Source of the DNA: Bacteroidetes bacterium UBA2322
Lineage (GTDB): Bacteria > Bacteroidota > Bacteroidia > Chitinophagales > UBA2359
Length of the DNA: 31,292 nucleotides
Assembly (NCBI GenBank): GCA_002345145.1
Contig: DDVC01000096.1
Coordinates: 1-31,292 of the forward strand
Direction: 5' to 3'
Part shown: piece after piece, positions 1 to 9,077 of the stretch
Layout of the letters: each line of letters starts with the position of its first letter
Position numbering within the stretch: the first letter of the stretch is position 1
Translations under genes and position numbers: made by a program
The notes under the pieces: model-generated
The model's database searches: none
Seen by the model: the letters and a program-made list of their open reading frames with translations, nothing else
Told to the model about the DNA's origin: nothing

Positions 1-226
1 GGGGGAGAATAAATCGGCTCTGCCAAAAGAGTGGGAGAGAGGTAACAGAAACCTTCCGTTTTAGGACTTAATCAAGAGCCCGATAGAGTACCGATACTTT
101 AACAAGCCCGGATGAGTAATACAAAATGCAACCATTACAGCCACAAAACAGCGCATAAAGCCCAAGTTGGAGTTTTGACTTAAAATTTTTGTATCTTTGC
201 GCTTGTAAAAATACCCCAATCAACAC
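1..226. other. Region upstream of gyrA
   Basis: No gene is supported here. The first ~160 bases contain no convincing reading frame, repeat or RNA gene; the last 60 hold the gyrA promoter and leader. The left edge may be the 3' flank of a gene outside the window. Confidence 0.5.
167..199 (+). promoter_or_regulatory. Bacteroidota-type promoter of gyrA
   Basis: TATCTTTG at 192-199 matches the Bacteroidota -7 element TAnnTTTG exactly. A TTG at 167-169 lies 22 bases upstream, inside the usual 17-23 base range. Transcription would start near 205, giving a leader of about 20 bases before the ATG at 227. Confidence 0.7.
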
Positions 227-2788
227 ATGGAAAACGACGAAAGAATACTGCAAATTAACATTGAGGAAGAGATGAAAACCGCCTACATTGACTATTCAAT
301 GTCGGTAATAGTTTCAAGGGCGTTACCCGATGTGCGAGACGGTTTAAAACCGGTACACAGGAGGGTCATTTACGGCATGGACAAATTAGGACTAAGCGCC
401 GGCAAGCCCTACAAAAAATCGGCAAGAATAGTAGGGGAGGTGTTGGGTAAATACCACCCACATGGCGATAGTTCGGTGTATGAAGCCACTGTGCGTATGG
501 CACAAGATTGGTCGCTTAGATATCCCTTAGTTGACGGACAAGGTAATTTTGGGTCAATGGACGGCGATTCGCCGGCTGCCATGCGTTATACCGAAGCCCG
601 ATTAGCCCGAATTGCCGGCGAGTTAGTAGCCGAGTTAGACAAAGATACAGTTGACTTTCAGCCCAATTTTGACGATAGCGAAACCGAACCCACCGTACTG
701 CCCACCCGATTTCCTACACTGTTGGTAAATGGAGCATCGGGTATAGCTGTAGGTATGGCTACCAATATGCTTCCGCACAACCTTACCGAAGTTATTAATG
801 GCATTGTAGCTTATATTGAAGACAAAGACATTAGTATAGACAGGCTGATGACGCATGTTATTGCCCCCGATTTTCCTACCGGCGGCATTATTTACGGTTT
901 TGATGGTGTAAGAAAAGCCTTTGAAACCGGGCGGGGTAGGGTAGTGGTGCGCGGCAGAGCTACCATAGAACCCATACCCGGCGGCAACCGAGAACGCATA
1001 GTAGTTACCGAAATACCCTATCAGGTAAATAAAGCCATGCTGGTGCAAAAAGTAGCCGATTTGGTGAATGAAAAACGCATTGAGGGCATTTCGGAAATTC
1101 GCGACGAATCGGACAGAAATGGCATGAGCATTATCTTTGAATTGAAACGCGATGCCAACGCCAATGTAGTACTAAACCAGCTATACAGTTATACGCCCCT
1201 GCAATCATCGTTTGGGGTAAACAATGTATGTTTGGTGGCAGGCAGACCAAGACTGCTGAACCTAAAAGAACTAATAGGCTACTTTGTAGAATTTAGGCAC
1301 GAAGTAGTAGTACGCCGCACCGAGTACGACCTGCGCAAAGCCGAAGCCCGTGCCCACATCTTGGAAGGTTTGCTCAAAGCATTAGACCATTTAGATGAGA
1401 TAATTGCCCTGATTCGTGCCTCACAAACACCCGATGAAGCCAAATCGGGCTTAATAACCCAATTTGACTTTTCCGAAATTCAGGCTACCGAAATCCTGAA
1501 CATGCGCCTGCAAAGGCTTACCGGCTTAGAGCGTGATAAACTCAAAGCTGAATATGCCGAAATACTTGCCAAAATTGCCTACTACAAAGAAATTTTGGGC
1601 AACGAAGACCTGCGCATGAGCATTATTAAGGAAGAACTGATAGAAGTGCGCGACAAATACGGCGACAAACGCCGCACCGAAGTGGTTTACGCCGAAGGTG
1701 AAATATCAATGGAAGATATTATAGACAATGAGCAGGTGGTTGTAACCATTTCGCACATGGGTTATATTAAACGCACCAGCTTAACCGAGTTTAGAGAGCA
1801 AAACCGTGGCGGACGAGGCTCACGCGGAGGCAGCACCCGAGACGATGATTTTATTGAACATGTTTTTGTGGGTTCAACCCATAACTACCTGCTCATTTTT
1901 ACCCAAGAAGGTAAATGTTACTGGCTCAAAGTATATCAAATACCCGAAGGAAGCAAAACCTCCAAAGGGCGACCCATTCAAAACATCATCAGCTTGCCCA
2001 ATACCGATAAGGCTGTGGCTTACCTAACGGTGGAAAGCCTTGCCGATGCCGAAAAATTAAACAGCCATTACATTATTTTTTGCACGGTTAAGGGTACGGT
2101 TAAAAAAACAACCTTAGAAGCATTTTCGCGCCCGCGCACTAATGGCATTATTGCCATTACCATTAACGAAGGCGACCAGCTGATGGACGTGAAACTTACC
2201 AATGGAAGCTCCGATATCATCATCGGGTCAAAATTGGGCAGAGCCGTGCGCTTTCCCGAAGACAAGGTAAACCCCACCGGCAGAACCGCAGCCGGCGTAA
2301 GAGGCATCACCCTTGCCGAAGATGATGACACCGACGAAGTAGTGGGCATTATTTGTGTGAACCGAAATGAATTAGAACAAACAACTATTTTATCGGTTTC
2401 CGAAAAAGGTTATGGCAAACGTTCAGCCGTAGAAGACTACCGCCTTACCAACCGTGGCGGCAAAGGCGTTATTACCCTAAACGTAACCGAAAAAACAGGT
2501 AAACTCATTAGTATTAAAGACATTTCGGACAACGATGGGCTCATGATTATCAACAAATCGGGCATCATCATCAGAATGAGTACCGATAAAATTTCTGTTC
2601 AAGGCAGAAACACACAAGGCGTGCGCCTAATTACCATTACCGAAGGAGACGAAATAGCCGGCGTAGCAAAGATACCCGGCGGCGGAAACAACGGCGACCA
2701 AAACGAGAACGAAAGCACAGACCCAATCAACACAACCGAACTGCCCGAAAACGGCGCTGACAATTCTGCCAGCCAACCGGTAGAGTAG
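227..2788 (+). CDS. gyrA: DNA gyrase subunit A
   Basis: Breakage-reunion subunit of the type IIA topoisomerase that introduces negative supercoils into DNA using ATP hydrolysed by GyrB. At 853 residues it has normal length. The active-site tyrosine is Y121 in the sequence AAMRYTEARL. The quinolone-determining region reads HPHGDSSVYEA at 77-87; the residues matching E. coli S83 and D87 are S82 and E86, so the serine of susceptible enzymes is kept. QNRGGRG at 525-531 is the GyrA box, with a further RGGKG in the C-terminal beta-pinwheel; this argues for GyrA rather than ParC. The tail after about residue 820 is rich in N, E and P and probably disordered. The ATG follows a good promoter by about 28 bases. 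Confidence 0.97.
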   Translation: MENDERILQINIEEEMKTAYIDYSMSVIVSRALPDVRDGLKPVHRRVIYGMDKLGLSAGKPYKKSARIVGEVLGKYHPHGDSSVYEATVRMAQDWSLRYPLVDGQGNFGSMDGDSPAAMRYTEARLARIAGELVAELDKDTVDFQPNFDDSETEPTVLPTRFPTLLVNGASGIAVGMATNMLPHNLTEVINGIVAYIEDKDISIDRLMTHVIAPDFPTGGIIYGFDGVRKAFETGRGRVVVRGRATIEPIPGGNRERIVVTEIPYQVNKAMLVQKVADLVNEKRIEGISEIRDESDRNGMSIIFELKRDANANVVLNQLYSYTPLQSSFGVNNVCLVAGRPRLLNLKELIGYFVEFRHEVVVRRTEYDLRKAEARAHILEGLLKALDHLDEIIALIRASQTPDEAKSGLITQFDFSEIQATEILNMRLQRLTGLERDKLKAEYAEILAKIAYYKEILGNEDLRMSIIKEELIEVRDKYGDKRRTEVVYAEGEISMEDIIDNEQVVVTISHMGYIKRTSLTEFREQNRGGRGSRGGSTRDDDFIEHVFVGSTHNYLLIFTQEGKCYWLKVYQIPEGSKTSKGRPIQNIISLPNTDKAVAYLTVESLADAEKLNSHYIIFCTVKGTVKKTTLEAFSRPRTNGIIAITINEGDQLMDVKLTNGSSDIIIGSKLGRAVRFPEDKVNPTGRTAAGVRGITLAEDDDTDEVVGIICVNRNELEQTTILSVSEKGYGKRSAVEDYRLTNRGGKGVITLNVTEKTGKLISIKDISDNDGLMIINKSGIIIRMSTDKISVQGRNTQGVRLITITEGDEIAGVAKIPGGGNNGDQNENESTDPINTTELPENGADNSASQPVE

Positions 2789-2881
2789 GGGAGAGCCAAG
2801 CGCCTTTTAACCTTTGCCCAATTGTAAAGTCAAAACAACGCACAAATTTTATTGCAAACAATTAAATACACGTTTCAAAAC

Positions 2882-4105
2882 ATGAAAAACATTGTAGTTC
2901 TGCTGGTTTTGGCAATTCTTACCCAGTTTGCCTACGCCCAAAGCAAAAACATGAACACTGCCCGCAATCACCTAAACACCTACCTAAATTACGACAAGGC
3001 GGAAAGTAAAACCGTATCTTTAGAAAAAGCACAGGTAGCTATAGATGCTGCGGTAGAAGAAGTAAAGGCGCTGCAAGCAGCCAACGACCCCAAACTGAAA
3101 CCCAACACCGTAGCCAAAGTGTATAGCTACAAAGCCCAAATTTACAGCGAAATGGCAGCAGTGCCCAACTCGCCAATGACTGCCGATGCTACCGAAAAAG
3201 CGGTAGAAGCTGCCAAAATATCGTTAGAAGCCGATAAATCGGTAAGCACTGTTCAGAATATCCAAATTCTTGATGGTGCACGCATTAAGGTTTTTAATGA
3301 CGGCATTACCGGTTACGAAAACGGCGAATACGAAAAAGCCTACCACAGTTTTACCAAAGCCGCCGCCATTTCTGATATTTTGGCACAGCGCGGTTTAGGC
3401 GGTATTGATTCATCATCAATTGCCATGAGCGCTTATTCTGCCCAAAACGCCGGCAAAGCAGACGAAGCCATTGCCATTTATGAGCGCCTCATTGCCATGC
3501 AATACAACGATGTACAAATTTACCAGCAACTTGCCACCCTGTATATGGCAAAAGGCGAAGATGCCAAAGGTGCTGCCACCATTGAAGCCGGCAAAGCCCG
3601 ATACCCCGCAAGCAAAGATTTTCTTATTGCTGAAATTAACTCTTTATTAAAAGCAGGCAAGCAACAAGAAGCCGTAGCCAAAATGGAAGAAGCTGCCAGT
3701 TTGTTCCCCGATAACCCCAGTCTTTATTTTGCATTAGGCAGTACCTACGAGGGTATTCCGGGCATGAAAGATAAAGCAGAAAGCTACTATCAAAAAGCAC
3801 TAAATATAAAGCCCGATTTCTTTGATGCTTTGTACAACATAGGCGCTTTGTTTTACAACGAGGCTGCCGAAAAGGTTAAACAAGCCAACGAACTGCCTCT
3901 AAACAAACAAAAAGAATACGATGTCCTTACCAAAGAAGCACAGGCTTTATTTTCTAAAGCTCTGCCATTTTTTGACAAAGCGCTGGGCGTTGAACCCAAT
4001 GATATGAACACGCTCATAGCTCTCAAAGAAATTCACGCCAACTTAGGCGATATGAAAAAATCTGGCGAGTATAAAGCCCGTTTTGAAGGATTGAAAAATA
4101 AGTAA
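2882..4105 (+). CDS. Secreted TPR-repeat protein
   Basis: A 407-residue protein with a signal peptide (MKNIVVLLVLAILTQFAYAQ) and helical tetratricopeptide repeats. The clearest repeats lie at about residues 190-310, with the pattern ALGSTYEGIPGMKDKAESYYQKAL followed by NIKPDFFDALYNIGALFYNEA. TPR proteins are protein-binding scaffolds in the periplasm or outer membrane of Bacteroidota; the partner cannot be told. A longer frame opens at a TTG at 2852, but the ATG at 2882 places the signal peptide at the N-terminus and is preferred. It follows gyrA by 93 bases and may share its transcript, since no terminator is seen between them. A strong terminator closes it at 4127-4183. Confidence 0.8.
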   Translation: MKNIVVLLVLAILTQFAYAQSKNMNTARNHLNTYLNYDKAESKTVSLEKAQVAIDAAVEEVKALQAANDPKLKPNTVAKVYSYKAQIYSEMAAVPNSPMTADATEKAVEAAKISLEADKSVSTVQNIQILDGARIKVFNDGITGYENGEYEKAYHSFTKAAAISDILAQRGLGGIDSSSIAMSAYSAQNAGKADEAIAIYERLIAMQYNDVQIYQQLATLYMAKGEDAKGAATIEAGKARYPASKDFLIAEINSLLKAGKQQEAVAKMEEAASLFPDNPSLYFALGSTYEGIPGMKDKAESYYQKALNIKPDFFDALYNIGALFYNEAAEKVKQANELPLNKQKEYDVLTKEAQALFSKALPFFDKALGVEPNDMNTLIALKEIHANLGDMKKSGEYKARFEGLKNK

Positions 4106-4126
4106 TTGCCCAATTAACGGTAAAAC

Positions 4127-4183
4127 AGTAGCCGCACACCATGCTATTATTGGCGTGCGGCTACTATGTTTTTGCCTTTTTTA
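4127..4183 (+). terminator. Rho-independent terminator after the TPR gene
   Basis: An 11-base-pair perfect stem pairs AGTAGCCGCAC (4127-4137) with GTGCGGCTACT (4155-4165). Two more G-C pairs follow beyond one mismatch. Downstream is a T-rich run (TGTTTTTGCCTTTTTT). It lies 21 bases after the stop codon and probably ends the gyrA-TPR transcript. Confidence 0.85.
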
Positions 4184-4367
4184 CTTAACATAAGATAAAT
4201 TATAGGGCAAATTGTAACCACCAACACAAGCAATAAAAACACAATTAGTATTGTTCACCTTAAAATCCTGATACGGCAAGGGTCTAACCACTAAAATCAC
4301 TAATTTGCGCCTTTGCGAGAAACAAAATCGGAATGGTAATCAGTTCTAACCACTAAATTAATAATCT
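4184..4367. other. Intergenic spacer with degenerate short repeats
   Basis: AT-rich spacer between the terminator and the peptidase gene. The 13-base word TCTAACCACTAAA occurs at 4283-4295 and 4345-4357. Between them is the internally repeated TTTGCGCCTTTGCG (4304-4317). The CCACTAA core is the same heptamer that is tandemly repeated at 24760-24801 and 31213-31292. No clear TAnnTTTG promoter was found for the following gene. Confidence 0.5.
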
Positions 4368-5156
4368 ATGCACTTCATTAGTCCGCTAAGCGTTATTCCT
4401 GTTCGGAGTGAGCCTTCCGATAAAAGCGAGCTGGTAACGCAGCTTTTGTTTGGCGAAACAGTTACCTTGCAGCAAACCCAGCGCCAATGGTTGCAAATAA
4501 AATGCGCCCACGATGATTACATAGGTTGGATAGACCAAAAACAAGTGTTGCCCATAATGCCCGATGAGTTTACCCTCCTATCACAAACGCCTGCTGTATT
4601 TGCCGGCAGCCCCATACATAAGGCAAGCGTTAATGGCAGGCAGACTTATGTTTTATGGGGTAGCGTTTTGCCTCATTTTGGTAAAATACAGCAGCAAGTT
4701 GGCGGGTATGCTTATGCTTACAAGGGAAAGGTATTAGCGCCCAATGTTATGCAGCCGGTCTTGCCCAAAACACTGCTTGCGTACAGCCGCAAATTGCTAA
4801 ATGCTCCTTATTTATGGGGCGGACGCAGTTTGTTTGGTATAGATTGTTCGGGTTTTACCCAATTAGTGTTTAAGGCGGGTGGGTATGCCTTACTGCGCGA
4901 TGCCTACCAACAAGCCACTCAAGGCAGCCCTATTGCCAATTACAAGCAACTCCTGCCTGCCGATTTGGTTTTTTTCCATAATCCCGAAGGGAAAATAGTA
5001 CACGTAGGCATTTATATGGGCGGCAGCAACATTATACACGCATCGGGCATGGTTCGTATAGACCGGCTTACGACAGCAGGCATCGTAAATGCGCAAACCG
5101 GCAATATTACCCACAACTTAGCAGGCATCAGACGGGTAGCCGGGGTTATAGTTTAA
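4368..5156 (+). CDS. NlpC/P60 (C40) peptidase with N-terminal SH3-like domain
   Basis: Predicted cysteine peptidase that cuts the gamma-D-glutamyl-diamino-acid bond in peptidoglycan stem peptides. The NlpC/P60 domain covers about residues 130-262: WGGRSLFGIDCSGF carries the nucleophile C160, VHVGIYMGG the catalytic H212, and IIHASG the third polar residue H224. Residues 1-120 resemble the bacterial SH3-type domains found in YkfC-like endopeptidases (for example the DDYIGWID motif near residue 52). No signal peptide or lipobox is visible, so it may act on recycled muropeptides in the cytoplasm, unless export is non-classical. It ends six bases from the convergent gene at 5163. Confidence 0.88.
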   Translation: MHFISPLSVIPVRSEPSDKSELVTQLLFGETVTLQQTQRQWLQIKCAHDDYIGWIDQKQVLPIMPDEFTLLSQTPAVFAGSPIHKASVNGRQTYVLWGSVLPHFGKIQQQVGGYAYAYKGKVLAPNVMQPVLPKTLLAYSRKLLNAPYLWGGRSLFGIDCSGFTQLVFKAGGYALLRDAYQQATQGSPIANYKQLLPADLVFFHNPEGKIVHVGIYMGGSNIIHASGMVRIDRLTTAGIVNAQTGNITHNLAGIRRVAGVIV

Positions 5157-5162
5157 TTAGCC

Positions 5163-6080
5163 TCAGTTGGCAGCAGCCTCACGCCGGCATAAGTCTGCAA
5201 TTTCGGCAGACAGGCTTTTGGTCATAAATCGGGTAAAAGTTTGTTCGTTGTAGGTTGCATTTGCAGCCGGCGGGGTTTTTGCGTTATAAAACCAAGCATA
5301 ACCCCCTATGTCGTAATGGGTAAAAAAGTAGGTAAGCAAACAATCGCAAAAAACTTCCTGCTCATAGTTGCCTTTAATGCCCTCCCATTGCAGGGTTTGG
5401 CATACCTTACGCGCAGCCCTTCGGTAAGTTTCTATCTGCCTGCCCGAAGGCTGTGCAAGCATTAGCTTGTGTGTGGCAGGCTCAGTGGCAGCATACAGCG
5501 CTTCAACACTAAGCTCCGCCTGTTTGCCAAACATGGTTTGCAATGCCATTAAACTGCTATCTTGCCGGCTAATTTTTTTCTGTGCTGTAATTTGTTGCAA
5601 ACCGGCGCGGTAAGTGTAGGCAGTCAAATAATAATCATCGGTTTGGGGAGTTAGTTGCAGGTAGGCGGTGGTAACTATGCCGCCAAAATCCAAATTTCTG
5701 TTGAGTTGCCGGGTGTGTATGGAGTAGTAAACAAATGGCACACCCAAACCGCCCATAATGGCTGCAAAAATGGTTATGATGCCCACTATAAACAATAAGT
5801 CTTTTAAGCGGCGGCGTTTAGAGGTGGAACTGGTAGAGCGTTCGGGCGAGGCAAAGCGGTATTTAAAATGATTATCAACTTTTTCTATGGTAACTTGGCA
5901 TAACTCATCATCAACAAAAAACGAAAACGTTTTTATGTACTCATTCGGGTTTATTACCTCTTCATATAAGGCTATGCCATTGAGCCTTATATACACTTTA
6001 TTGTTAGCCGGTGCATGGGCAAGCTCAATAGTATGTCGTTTTATTTTGCCGGCATAAACCCAGCTTTGTTTGTTTATCAT
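5163..6080 (-). CDS. Unrecognised membrane protein with a single central transmembrane helix
   Basis: I do not recognise this 305-residue protein. Residues 1-80 are a beta-rich, probably cytoplasmic segment. A basic stretch (KRRRLKD) precedes one hydrophobic helix at about 94-118, and about 185 residues follow that would lie in the periplasm by the positive-inside rule. The C-terminal part is helical and contains CDCLLTYFF. The frame stays open for another 35 codons upstream (to 6185), but those residues read like translated intergenic sequence, so the ATG at 6080 is chosen. It is divergent from the GWxTD gene and tail-to-tail with the P60 gene. Real coding status is likely; function unknown. 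Confidence 0.65.
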   Translation of the reverse strand: MINKQSWVYAGKIKRHTIELAHAPANNKVYIRLNGIALYEEVINPNEYIKTFSFFVDDELCQVTIEKVDNHFKYRFASPERSTSSTSKRRRLKDLLFIVGIITIFAAIMGGLGVPFVYYSIHTRQLNRNLDFGGIVTTAYLQLTPQTDDYYLTAYTYRAGLQQITAQKKISRQDSSLMALQTMFGKQAELSVEALYAATEPATHKLMLAQPSGRQIETYRRAARKVCQTLQWEGIKGNYEQEVFCDCLLTYFFTHYDIGGYAWFYNAKTPPAANATYNEQTFTRFMTKSLSAEIADLCRREAAAN

Positions 6081-6264
6081 ACTACAAGAAGTACCGATGA
6101 TCCTAAAAATATACCCAAAAACAAGAGTAACCGTAATTTTGTTGTGTTTTATCCAAAACAACAGTAAATTTACCCGCACAGGCAACCGATGAGCGTGTTT
6201 ATTCGTTCATTACTTGCACTTGCGTATTAACGCGCCAATTTCTTTAACTTTAATACAGTAAGCC

Positions 6265-7743
6265 ATGAAAAAATATCTATCCTTAGCAGTTATAGCGTTA
6301 ATGGTAAACCTTAGCGCCCTTGCGTTAAATCCTATAGTAGATTATGCACTTTTTAAACAGCCCGACCAAAGCTCTTACATAGAAGTATATATGCTTATAC
6401 CGGGCGCTTCTGTAACATACAAACCACAGGTGCAAAATTTATGGCAGGCAGAAGTAGAGGTAACCCTCATTTTTACCCGTGTGGAACAAAACGATATAGC
6501 TCAGTTTGACCGCTATATACTCCAAAGCCAACCGCTTGCCGATACCCTTGCTAAAAAGCCCGATTTAATAGACCTGAAACGCTTTGCCCTTGCCCCCGGC
6601 AGTTACAATATGGAGGTTACTTTTGCCGATTTACACAACCCCGCCCAACAACCGGTGTTGCGAAAAGCAACTATTACCATAGAAACACCCGATACCAAAG
6701 CCACACTCTCCCTTTCCGATGTAATTTTGGTAGAGGGTTTTACCCCATCGGCACAAACCGGTATGTACGACAAACATGGCTATAACATGGTGCCAAACTT
6801 TGTAGGCTATTACCCCCCCGAAGTAAGCAGGCTTTCCTTTTATTCAGAAATTTATAACGCCAATAAGGTGATGGAAGCCGGAGCCGATTTCTTGTGCAAT
6901 TTTATGGTTATAAACAGCCGCCGACAAATAGTACAAAACCTGCGCAAATTCAAAAAAATGAAAGCCGATGCAGTAAATGTACTATTAGGTGAAATGGACA
7001 TCAGCACCCTGCCATCGGGCAATTATTTTTTGTGGGTGGAAGTCAGGAACAAAGAAAACCAACTGCTTGCCGAAAATGCCACTGCTTTCCAACGCAATAA
7101 TCCCATAGCAGTAACGGCTAAGCCGCTAAACCTGCAAAGTGTTGCTGACCTGCCCGGCGTTGCCGATGCCTACCTCATGAATCTTACCGATGACCAAATT
7201 AAATTTTACTTAGGAGCGCTTGCCCCCATAGCTGCCGAGCGCGAAGCTGATTTTGCCCAAAATGCCATTGCCTCAGAAAATCCCGATATTATGCGCCGAG
7301 CTTTGAGCGCTTTTTGGCGAAACCGCGAGCCGGTTGACCCATCGCTGGCTTTTGCCCTCTACAAAGAAAAAGTGGACTATGTGGAGCAAACGTACAGCTC
7401 TTTAAAACAGCACGGCTATGAATCAGACAGGGGCAGGGTTTTCCTTAAATATGGCAATCCTAACGATTTTATTGCCGTACCTTCGGAGGCAGGGTCTCTG
7501 CCCTACGAAATATGGCATTTTTACCGCCTAAATGACAAGCAGGTAAATGTAAAATTTATTTTTGTGCAAACCATCTTAGCTTCTAACCATTATGAGCTGA
7601 TTCATTCCGATGCTCGAGGCGAGGTGAAAGACCCCCGATGGCAAATGCGGATTAATAACCAACGCGGTGTTGCACCAAGCATAGATGAGCAACCTCTTAA
7701 AGACAATTTTGGCAGAAAATCGGGCATGTATTTTAATGAATAA
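6265..7743 (+). CDS. Secreted GWxTD-domain protein
   Basis: A 492-residue protein with a signal peptide (MKKYLSLAVIALMVNLSALA). The last ~100 residues match the GWxTD domain: GYESDRGRVFLKYGNPND followed about 15 residues later by PYEIWHFY. That is the family pattern of GWxTD-RGRVYIRYGxPD and YEIWYY, although the name-giving W is Y here. The region before it (about 25-260) looks like beta-sandwich repeats. GWxTD proteins are common in Bacteroidota and Acidobacteriota envelopes; their biochemical function is not established. The gene is divergent from the membrane protein at 5163-6080 and ends nine bases from the convergent metallophosphoesterase gene. Confidence 0.85.
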   Translation: MKKYLSLAVIALMVNLSALALNPIVDYALFKQPDQSSYIEVYMLIPGASVTYKPQVQNLWQAEVEVTLIFTRVEQNDIAQFDRYILQSQPLADTLAKKPDLIDLKRFALAPGSYNMEVTFADLHNPAQQPVLRKATITIETPDTKATLSLSDVILVEGFTPSAQTGMYDKHGYNMVPNFVGYYPPEVSRLSFYSEIYNANKVMEAGADFLCNFMVINSRRQIVQNLRKFKKMKADAVNVLLGEMDISTLPSGNYFLWVEVRNKENQLLAENATAFQRNNPIAVTAKPLNLQSVADLPGVADAYLMNLTDDQIKFYLGALAPIAAEREADFAQNAIASENPDIMRRALSAFWRNREPVDPSLAFALYKEKVDYVEQTYSSLKQHGYESDRGRVFLKYGNPNDFIAVPSEAGSLPYEIWHFYRLNDKQVNVKFIFVQTILASNHYELIHSDARGEVKDPRWQMRINNQRGVAPSIDEQPLKDNFGRKSGMYFNE

Positions 7744-7752
7744 ACTTTGGTT

Positions 7753-8982
7753 TTACCTTTTTTTGCCCAGTTTAAACACCGTAATTTCGGGCAAAAAGCC
7801 TACCCTGCCGGGGTATGCCACAAATCCAAAACCCGGATTTACATATAAGTACTGCTTGCCTTGCTGGTATAATCCTACCCATTCTTTATACATAAGCCTT
7901 ACAGGGCTCCACTTAAAAAAAGGTAGGTTAATGCCAAACTGAAAAGCATGTGTATGACCCGAAAAAGTGGCGTTTATGTGGGTAAACGCCTGTGTAACCT
8001 CCGCCTGCCAATGCGAGGGGTCGTGCGATAGGAGTAGGTTTAGGGTAGTTTGGGGCAGGTTTTGGCAGGCGGTTTGCAGGTTACCGTATTTTTTAAATCG
8101 GGGGCTGGCGCTCCAGTTTTCAACGCCAATGATGCCAATAGCATGTTGGTTATGACGAATAACCGCGTGTTGGTTGAGCAACAGGTGCCAACCCATTTGG
8201 CGGTGATTTTGGAGCATGTTTTCAAAGTTTTGGCGGTAATCTTGTTGGTTGCGCCATTGCACATAATCGCCATAGTCATGGTTACCTAAGACAGAAAAAA
8301 CGCCGTGTTGGGCAGTTATTTTAGCAAATATGGGCAAGTAAGGTTTAGCTTCGAAAGCGTGGTTGTTTACCAAATCGCCGGTAAAGAATACCACATCGGG
8401 TTGTTGTTGGTTAATCAGCTCTACTGCTCGGTAAAGGGGTTTGGTTTGGGTAAAACTGCCGGTGTGTATGTCTGAAATTTGCACTATGGTAAACCCTACC
8501 AGTTCATTGGGCAGGTTTTCTATGGGTAAATGCACAGTTTCAACTTTATAACGGTAAGGGTTGCGCAGCATACCGTAAATCATGGCGAGCATAGGAACAC
8601 TTGCCAAAATAAGACTAATAGTACAAAAAAGCGCCGACCGCTCAACCAACTCCACATTGCCGGTAAAGCCCGATGAAAGAGCCATTGCCAAAGTGCGCAG
8701 CAACCGCATAACATCATCGGCGAGTGCAGCCAAACTCAGCAGTAATTTAAACACAAACTGTATAAAAAAAACGGCGGTAGCATACATTCGGGCAGTATTG
8801 CTTTTAAACCTAAATCCAAAAACGATAACGGCTATGGCGCTTAGGTAAACCGCTACGGCTATTGCCCAAAATAGCTGATGCACCCAATAGGCGCTAACTG
8901 CCGTTTGGAGTGTTTGAAAAGCATACCAATCAATACCCGCCAGCAACAGCACGGGTAAAATCCATCTGATAAGTGTTGCCAT
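7753..8982 (-). CDS. Membrane-anchored metallophosphoesterase
   Basis: Predicted calcineurin-like phosphoesterase binding two metal ions. The conserved blocks are all present in the C-terminal 270 residues, in order: SDIHTG, FFTGDLVNNH, LGNHDYG, LLSHDP and FSGHTHAFQ. The N-terminal ~140 residues carry about four hydrophobic helices, the layout of YkuE/YaeI-type enzymes, which act on phospholipid-like substrates at the inner membrane. The substrate here is unknown. The frame can be extended to a TTG at 9009, but the ATG at 8982 gives MATLIRWILPVLLLAGID, a sensible first helix (409 residues). It is 95 bases downstream of the aminotransferase gene on the same strand and may be cotranscribed. Confidence 0.87.
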   Translation of the reverse strand: MATLIRWILPVLLLAGIDWYAFQTLQTAVSAYWVHQLFWAIAVAVYLSAIAVIVFGFRFKSNTARMYATAVFFIQFVFKLLLSLAALADDVMRLLRTLAMALSSGFTGNVELVERSALFCTISLILASVPMLAMIYGMLRNPYRYKVETVHLPIENLPNELVGFTIVQISDIHTGSFTQTKPLYRAVELINQQQPDVVFFTGDLVNNHAFEAKPYLPIFAKITAQHGVFSVLGNHDYGDYVQWRNQQDYRQNFENMLQNHRQMGWHLLLNQHAVIRHNQHAIGIIGVENWSASPRFKKYGNLQTACQNLPQTTLNLLLSHDPSHWQAEVTQAFTHINATFSGHTHAFQFGINLPFFKWSPVRLMYKEWVGLYQQGKQYLYVNPGFGFVAYPGRVGFLPEITVFKLGKKR

Positions 8983-9077
8983 ATTTGAGCGTAAAAGTAT
9001 GGAACTCAAACAGCTAAAAGACCTATTTGGTTGCTACCGGCCAGAGTTTGCAGAAAATGTTGTGTTGTAACCTCCTG

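Noticed and set aside
635..1048. Long minus-strand frame inside gyrA
   Set aside because: It lies wholly inside a certain gene, and its composition (rich in Y, G and H) is that of an antisense shadow.
8999..9070. A 23-codon plus-strand frame (MELKQLKDLFGCYRPEFAENVVL with one residue per codon, stop TAA) divergent from the metallophosphoesterase gene
   Set aside because: The composition looks coding-like, but it is very short, has no ribosome-binding site or full promoter match, and no known family is evident.
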